DNA from: Lachnospiraceae bacterium
GTDB lineage: Bacteria > Bacillota > Clostridia > Lachnospirales > Lachnospiraceae
Assembly (NCBI GenBank): GCA_021199395.1
Contig: JAJQIE010000346.1
Span: 1 to 9,773, forward strand
DNA: 9,773 nt
Direction: 5' to 3'
The position numbers were made by a program, and so were the translations under genes. Within the stretch, counting starts at the first letter, position 1, and each line of letters opens with the position of its first letter. The notes under the pieces are model-generated. The model was given only the letters and a program-made list of their open reading frames with translations, did no database searches and was not told the DNA's origin. Shown here piece after piece: positions 6,547 through 9,773 of this stretch.

Positions 6547-7791
6547 ATGAAAATTAACGGAAGATACAAAAAGCTACTGTTGCTTGCGGTACTGCTTGGG
6601 ATGCTTTTCTGTGTGGGCAGCGTGAAAGCTTCAGCCGCGACAAATACTGCGACGAACGCAGTGAAGCAGGCGGTCCAGGTTACCGGCGGAGAATGGGTGA
6701 AGAAAAGCGCCGGGCTAAAGTACAGGTATGCGGATGGCAGCTATGCAAAGAATGTCTGGCTGAAGATTGACGGAGGAATTTACCACATAAACGCAAAGGG
6801 AGTCTGCGAGACCGGATGGTTTACCTGGGAGGACAACCGTTATCTGGCGAATAAATCCGGAAAGCTTTATGTCAGTAAATGGCATACCAACAAATATGGG
6901 ACATATTATCTGCGCGCATCCGGAGCGATGGGAAAAAGCCAGTGGCTGAAAATCAGCGGCAAGTATTATTATTTTAACGCAAAGGGCCGACTTGTCACCG
7001 GGAAAATATTTTCCGTAAACGGCAAATATTATTGCGTGGATAAGAAGGGCGTCCGTGTAAAAAGCTCCTGGATCACAAAGAATGGAAAGACCTACTATTT
7101 TGACGCCAGTGGCGTGCGCGTACAGGACACATGGAAGAAGATTAAAGGAAGCTATTATTATTTCGACAAAAAGGGGATTCTGCTGACAAGCCAGTGGGTC
7201 GGGGATTATTATGTGGGCAAGGATGGAGCAAGGCTGACGGATTGTGAAGTGGACGGCTATAAGCTGGATTCTACCGGTAAAAAGATTGAATTTACCGGCA
7301 AATATATTTTTGTCGGCGATTCCCGCACGGTCGGGATGTCAAATGCCGTTTCCAAATCGAATACCGTATACATAGGAGAGGTTTCAATGGGACTTGTCTG
7401 GCTGAAATCCGTCGCCAGCGTGAAGCTTGCCTCCTGCCTGGATGCAGACTCCAATGCAAAGGTGATCCTTGGGTTTGGAATTAATGATTTATCCCTGATT
7501 TCCTCGTATATTTCCTACTATAAAACCTTGTTGAAAAAATATCCGGATACGGAGTTCTATATTCTCTCTGTCAATCCGGTAGACGAGGCGGTTGCGAAGA
7601 AAAAGGGATTTACGGTTACAAACAGCCAGATTCGGACGTTTAATAAATCCATGAAAGCTGCATTCCCGGACAATTATCTTGATACATACACGTATCTGCA
7701 GAAAGCCGGCTTCGGCACTCCGGATGGTATTCATTATAATGCGTCTACTTACGTAAAGCTGTATGACTATATTATATCGGAAATAGGCTAG
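6547..7791 (+). CDS. Secreted SGNH/GDSL hydrolase with cell-wall (choline-binding-type) repeats
   Basis: The product has 414 residues from ATG 6547; GGGGG (6535-6539) is 7 bases upstream. The GTG at 6544 is possible but too close. Residues 1-31 form a signal peptide (basic start, hydrophobic 10-24, cleavage near SASA-A). Residues about 47-232 hold seven or eight aromatic repeats of the form W-x(4)-G-x-Y-Y-x(5)-G (for example starting at 71, 91, 112, 133, 175, 196), as in CW_binding_1 modules that hold proteins on teichoic acids or similar wall polymers. Residues 251-414 form an SGNH fold: GDS (257-259, nucleophile Ser259), GEVSMG (277-282) as the Gly block, GIND (311-314, Asn313), and DGIH (393-396, Asp393 and His396). 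All catalytic blocks are intact, so it should be an esterase or acyl/acetyl hydrolase acting at the envelope; the substrate (wall O-acetyl groups, or an ester made nearby) is unknown. It follows the Lgt-like gene by 53 bases. Confidence 0.9.
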   Translation: MKINGRYKKLLLLAVLLGMLFCVGSVKASAATNTATNAVKQAVQVTGGEWVKKSAGLKYRYADGSYAKNVWLKIDGGIYHINAKGVCETGWFTWEDNRYLANKSGKLYVSKWHTNKYGTYYLRASGAMGKSQWLKISGKYYYFNAKGRLVTGKIFSVNGKYYCVDKKGVRVKSSWITKNGKTYYFDASGVRVQDTWKKIKGSYYYFDKKGILLTSQWVGDYYVGKDGARLTDCEVDGYKLDSTGKKIEFTGKYIFVGDSRTVGMSNAVSKSNTVYIGEVSMGLVWLKSVASVKLASCLDADSNAKVILGFGINDLSLISSYISYYKTLLKKYPDTEFYILSVNPVDEAVAKKKGFTVTNSQIRTFNKSMKAAFPDNYLDTYTYLQKAGFGTPDGIHYNASTYVKLYDYIISEIG

Positions 7792-7808
7792 ATGAGCCGG
7801 AAGATTGC

Positions 7809-7863
7809 AAAGAAAGCCCGGACTTCTATTGTTTCAGGCCACATTCAGATAGCCTGGTCTGGG
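7809..7863 (-). terminator. Weak hairpin between convergent genes, read on the minus strand
   Basis: CCCGGAC (7817-7823) pairs with GTCTGGG (7857-7863) with one G-U pair, and an inner CAGGC/GCCTG stem lies inside it with an unpaired left side. Read on the minus strand, the hairpin is followed by CTTTCTTT (7809-7816), as expected for a terminator of the small minus-strand gene. On the plus strand no T-run follows, so the SGNH gene has no obvious terminator of its own here. Confidence 0.35.
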
Positions 7864-7879
7864 TGTGACATATAGTTTC

Positions 7880-8170
7880 CTATTTACTCTCATCCCTGCC
7901 CGGCGCTGCCTCATGGGTGAGAAAGGATGGATACATTTCTTCGTAGGCTTCCATCTCTGCCTCAGAAGCGGGCGGTGTCGGCATCAGGCCGGTGCAGTCA
8001 TTTGCCAGACAAATATTGCCTGAATAGAGAGAATCTGACCATTCGGAGCTTTCCGGGGTGTCGGATTCTTTTTGCTTTTCCTTTTGTTTTTTATTCTGCT
8101 TTTCTTCCTGTTTCCGCAAAAATTGAATACAGGATTCCTCTGCTGTGTTATTTTCGTTTTCCATTCTCAT
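7880..8170 (-). CDS. Small hypothetical protein, charged N-terminal half and CTGLMPTPP motif
   Basis: This is a 96-residue minus-strand ORF with its own ribosome binding site: reading the minus strand, AAAGGA (8176-8181) lies 5 bases before the ATG at 8170. Residues 17-36 are almost all Lys, Glu and Gln (likely helix or coiled coil). Residues 53-83 are less biased, with ICLANDCTGLMPTPPASEAEMEAYEEMYP, a block I associate from memory with short uncharacterised Lachnospiraceae proteins; this would need a search. There is no signal peptide or membrane segment, and the two Cys residues at 53 and 59 could pair or bind metal. It is convergent with the SGNH gene and divergent from comM. Function unknown. 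The overlapping plus-strand ORFs (7927-8199, 8072-8314) lack good ribosome binding sites and look like shadows. Confidence 0.65.
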   Translation of the reverse strand: MRMENENNTAEESCIQFLRKQEEKQNKKQKEKQKESDTPESSEWSDSLYSGNICLANDCTGLMPTPPASEAEMEAYEEMYPSFLTHEAAPGRDESK

Positions 8171-8438
8171 GTTTTTCCTTTCCGACAGATTTCAGATGAA
8201 ACAGTGAATGACAAAGTATTTTTTGTTGTTCACTATAGAATGCCCGGTTTACCAGGCTTTTATAAGTCCATGAGCAGATTTTTCCTGATTTATACCAAGA
8301 AAAAATGTAACTGAACTATTAAGAAAAAATTACAAATAATCAGAGATATTTTGTTTGACTTTTTCGTCAAATAAAGATATCATATTGTCAGATATAATCA
8401 CATAGATATAATTATGCAGGTATAAATGGAGGTGTGTT
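8171..8438. other. Divergent intergenic region between the small minus-strand gene and comM
   Basis: The region is AT-rich and holds the comM promoter at its right end. A small imperfect hairpin, GCCCGG-TTTA-CCAGGC (8242-8257, one C-A mismatch) followed by TTTT (8258-8261), resembles a weak plus-strand terminator that could stop read-through before comM. I found no convincing -35/-10 pair for the minus-strand gene, although TATAGT read on the minus strand (8232-8237) could be a lone -10. Confidence 0.4.
8355..8412 (+). promoter_or_regulatory. Stacked promoter elements upstream of comM
   Basis: Two overlapping sigma-A-type promoters are visible: TTGACT (8355-8360) with TATCAT (8378-8383) at 17-base spacing, and TTGTCA (8385-8390) with TATAAT (8407-8412) at 16-base spacing. 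The first -35 lies in an inverted repeat, TTTGAC-N6-GTCAAA (8354-8371). The 9-mer AGATATCAT/AGATATAAT occurs three times (8375, 8390, 8404) at 14-15 base intervals. Confidence 0.55.
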
Positions 8439-9773
8439 TTGTATAGCAAGACATATACGGCTGCCCTGAATGGGGTTCAGAGCAGGATCATTTCGGTGGA
8501 AACAGACGTCAGCGACGGGCTGCCTGTTTTTGCGATGGTGGGCTATCTGGGTTCGGAGGTTAAGGAGGCGCAGGAACGGGTGAGGACAGCTCTGAGAAAT
8601 TCCGGCTTTCCCATGCAGCCTAAGCGTATTATGGTCAGCCTTGCTCCGGCAGACATACGTAAATCCGGCTCCGGCTATGATCTGCCGATCGCGGTCGCAT
8701 TGCTTGCCGCTCATCATGTACTGTCTGCGGAGGCTTTGAAAGGGATGTTTTTTGCGGGAGAGCTGGGTCTGGACGGCAGGGTCTGTGGCATTCGGGGGAT
8801 TTTAGGCATGGTGATGGAGGCGAAAAAGGCCGGTTTTACCGCATGTGTCATTCCGGAGGAAAACCTTGCTGAAGGCGGGGTGATTCAGGGGATCGATGTC
8901 TATGGCGTATCGACCCTGCGCGATGTGGTAGAGCATATGCTGGGAATCCGGCAGCTAAAAAAAGCTGCTATTAATATAGAAGAAAAGCTGCATGAGCCTC
9001 CCAGCAGAATGGAAAAGGATTTTGCGGATATACGCGGACAGGCACTGGCGAAGCGGGCGGCGGAGATCGCCGCGGCCGGTATGCACAATCTTCTTCTGAC
9101 CGGACAGGCAGGGGTGGGAAAAACCATGATCGCCCAGCGGATACCCGGCATTCTCCCGCCGCTTCACCCGGATGAGGCGCTGGAAGTCACTCAGATTCAC
9201 AGTGTGGCGGGGACGCTGCCAGGAGAAGGGCTCATTACCCAGAGACCATTCCGTATGCCTCATCACACAGTATCGGCGGCGGCTCTGGCAGGGGGAGGCG
9301 TCATACCGAGGCCTGGCGAGATCAGTCTGGCGCACAGAGGCGTACTGTATCTGGACGAGCTCCCGGAATTTCAGCGGGAGACGCTGGAAATACTGCGGCA
9401 GCCATTAGAAGAGGGCGAGGTGCGGATTTCCAGAAGCAGCGGCCAGTATATTTTCCCGGCGGATTTTATGCTTGTCGCGTCCAGAAATCCATGGCTTTGC
9501 GGATTTTATCCGGATCGCTCGCGGTGCACCTGTTCAGAGGGAGAGATCCGCAGCTATCTCCACCGGATCAGCAGACCCCTGCTGGATCGCATTGATCTGC
9601 ATGCGGAGGTGCGTCCGGTGACCTATCAGGAGCTTTCGGATTGCGGTCCGGAGGAGGGAAGCCTTGAGATCCGCGAACGGGTGCTTCATGCGCAGGAAAT
9701 CCAGAACCGCCGCTATCAGGGGACAGAAATCCGTTTCAACGCTGCCCTGCCGCCTTCACAGATTGAAAAATAC
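8439..9773 (+). CDS. comM: ComM/YifB family Mg-chelatase-like AAA+ ATPase, 3' end missing
   Basis: The frame is open for 445 codons to the window edge; the family is about 500-510 residues, so roughly 60 are missing. Start is TTG 8439, since GGAGG (8428-8432) lies 6 bases upstream and family homology begins at once (YSKTYTAALNGVQSRIISVETDVSDGLPVFAMVGY). The N-terminal ChlI-type domain (about 1-175) includes RIMVSLAPADIRKSGSGYDLPIAVALL. The AAA+ core has Walker A GQAGVGKT (222-229), then FRMPHHTVSAAALAGGG, PGEISLAHRGVLYLDELPEF with Walker B LDEL (305-308), and SRPLLDRIDLHAEV. ComM is a hexameric branch-migration helicase for integrating donor DNA in natural transformation in the bacteria studied. 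In clostridia yifB often sits near dprA and topA, which may lie to the right. Oddity: the family NPCPCG motif reads NPWLCG, losing the first Cys (Trp352), while Cys354, Cys363 and Cys365 remain. The gene is visibly more GC-rich than the NRPS block. Confidence 0.93.
   Translation, partial: MYSKTYTAALNGVQSRIISVETDVSDGLPVFAMVGYLGSEVKEAQERVRTALRNSGFPMQPKRIMVSLAPADIRKSGSGYDLPIAVALLAAHHVLSAEALKGMFFAGELGLDGRVCGIRGILGMVMEAKKAGFTACVIPEENLAEGGVIQGIDVYGVSTLRDVVEHMLGIRQLKKAAINIEEKLHEPPSRMEKDFADIRGQALAKRAAEIAAAGMHNLLLTGQAGVGKTMIAQRIPGILPPLHPDEALEVTQIHSVAGTLPGEGLITQRPFRMPHHTVSAAALAGGGVIPRPGEISLAHRGVLYLDELPEFQRETLEILRQPLEEGEVRISRSSGQYIFPADFMLVASRNPWLCGFYPDRSRCTCSEGEIRSYLHRISRPLLDRIDLHAEVRPVTYQELSDCGPEEGSLEIRERVLHAQEIQNRRYQGTEIRFNAALPPSQIEKY

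Noticed and set aside
8955..9335. Minus-strand ORF of 126 codons, and others at 8412-8717 and 8900-9151
   Set aside because: They lie opposite comM, whose frame carries continuous homology including Walker A; typical antisense shadows in GC-rich coding DNA.

Overview
The window looks like chromosome from a spore-forming Clostridia species, most likely Lachnospiraceae. It starts inside a SpoIIIAH-type sporulation gene. It also carries a secreted protein with choline-binding-type cell-wall repeats, uses strong GGAGG ribosome binding sites, and mixes GC-rich housekeeping genes with AT-richer accessory genes. The genus cannot be fixed from the sequence alone.

Layout. 1-600: 3' part of spoIIIAH (+), followed by a hairpin terminator. 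716-744: a good sigma-A-type promoter for a secreted protein of about 400 residues built from three PPC-like beta-sandwich repeats (843-2042). That gene ends at a textbook terminator (2067-2095), which overlaps a perfect 22-bp inverted repeat (2091-2137). 2172-2200: a promoter with an embedded palindrome drives a single-module non-ribosomal peptide synthetase (2222-5800; C-A-PCP-TE). 18 bases after it lies a small polytopic membrane protein related to Lgt, the prolipoprotein diacylglyceryl transferase (5819-6493). A promoter overlapping its stop codon serves a secreted cell-wall-binding SGNH hydrolase (6547-7791). A small hypothetical gene lies on the minus strand (7880-8170). A divergent intergenic region with stacked promoter elements then leads into comM/yifB (Mg-chelatase-like AAA+ ATPase), which starts at TTG 8439 and runs off the right edge.

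The most interesting unit is the NRPS plus Lgt-like pair at 2222-6493. My manual reading of the adenylation pocket gives D-V-W-F-F-S-L-I-D-K, close to the known serine code and to EntF of enterobactin synthase, which has the same C-A-PCP-TE order. The thioesterase has Cys (GYCTG, Cys1036) where Ser is normal. A rare Cys nucleophile is known in the obafluorin synthetase ObiF, where the TE closes a beta-lactone. A serine-loading module with a Cys-TE could therefore release an N-acyl-serine beta-lactone or an oligoserine ester. This is inference. The Lgt-like partner lacks several residues I recall as important in true Lgt, so it may act on the NRPS product, or export or anchor it, rather than on prolipoproteins. 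No 2,3-dihydroxybenzoate genes, phosphopantetheinyl transferase, MbtH or exporter is visible, so the acyl donor is unknown.

The genes at 843-7791 (PPC protein, NRPS, Lgt-like, SGNH hydrolase) form an AT-richer accessory block between conserved core genes (spoIIIAH and comM). Three of the four products are secreted or in the membrane, which suggests an envelope-associated function.
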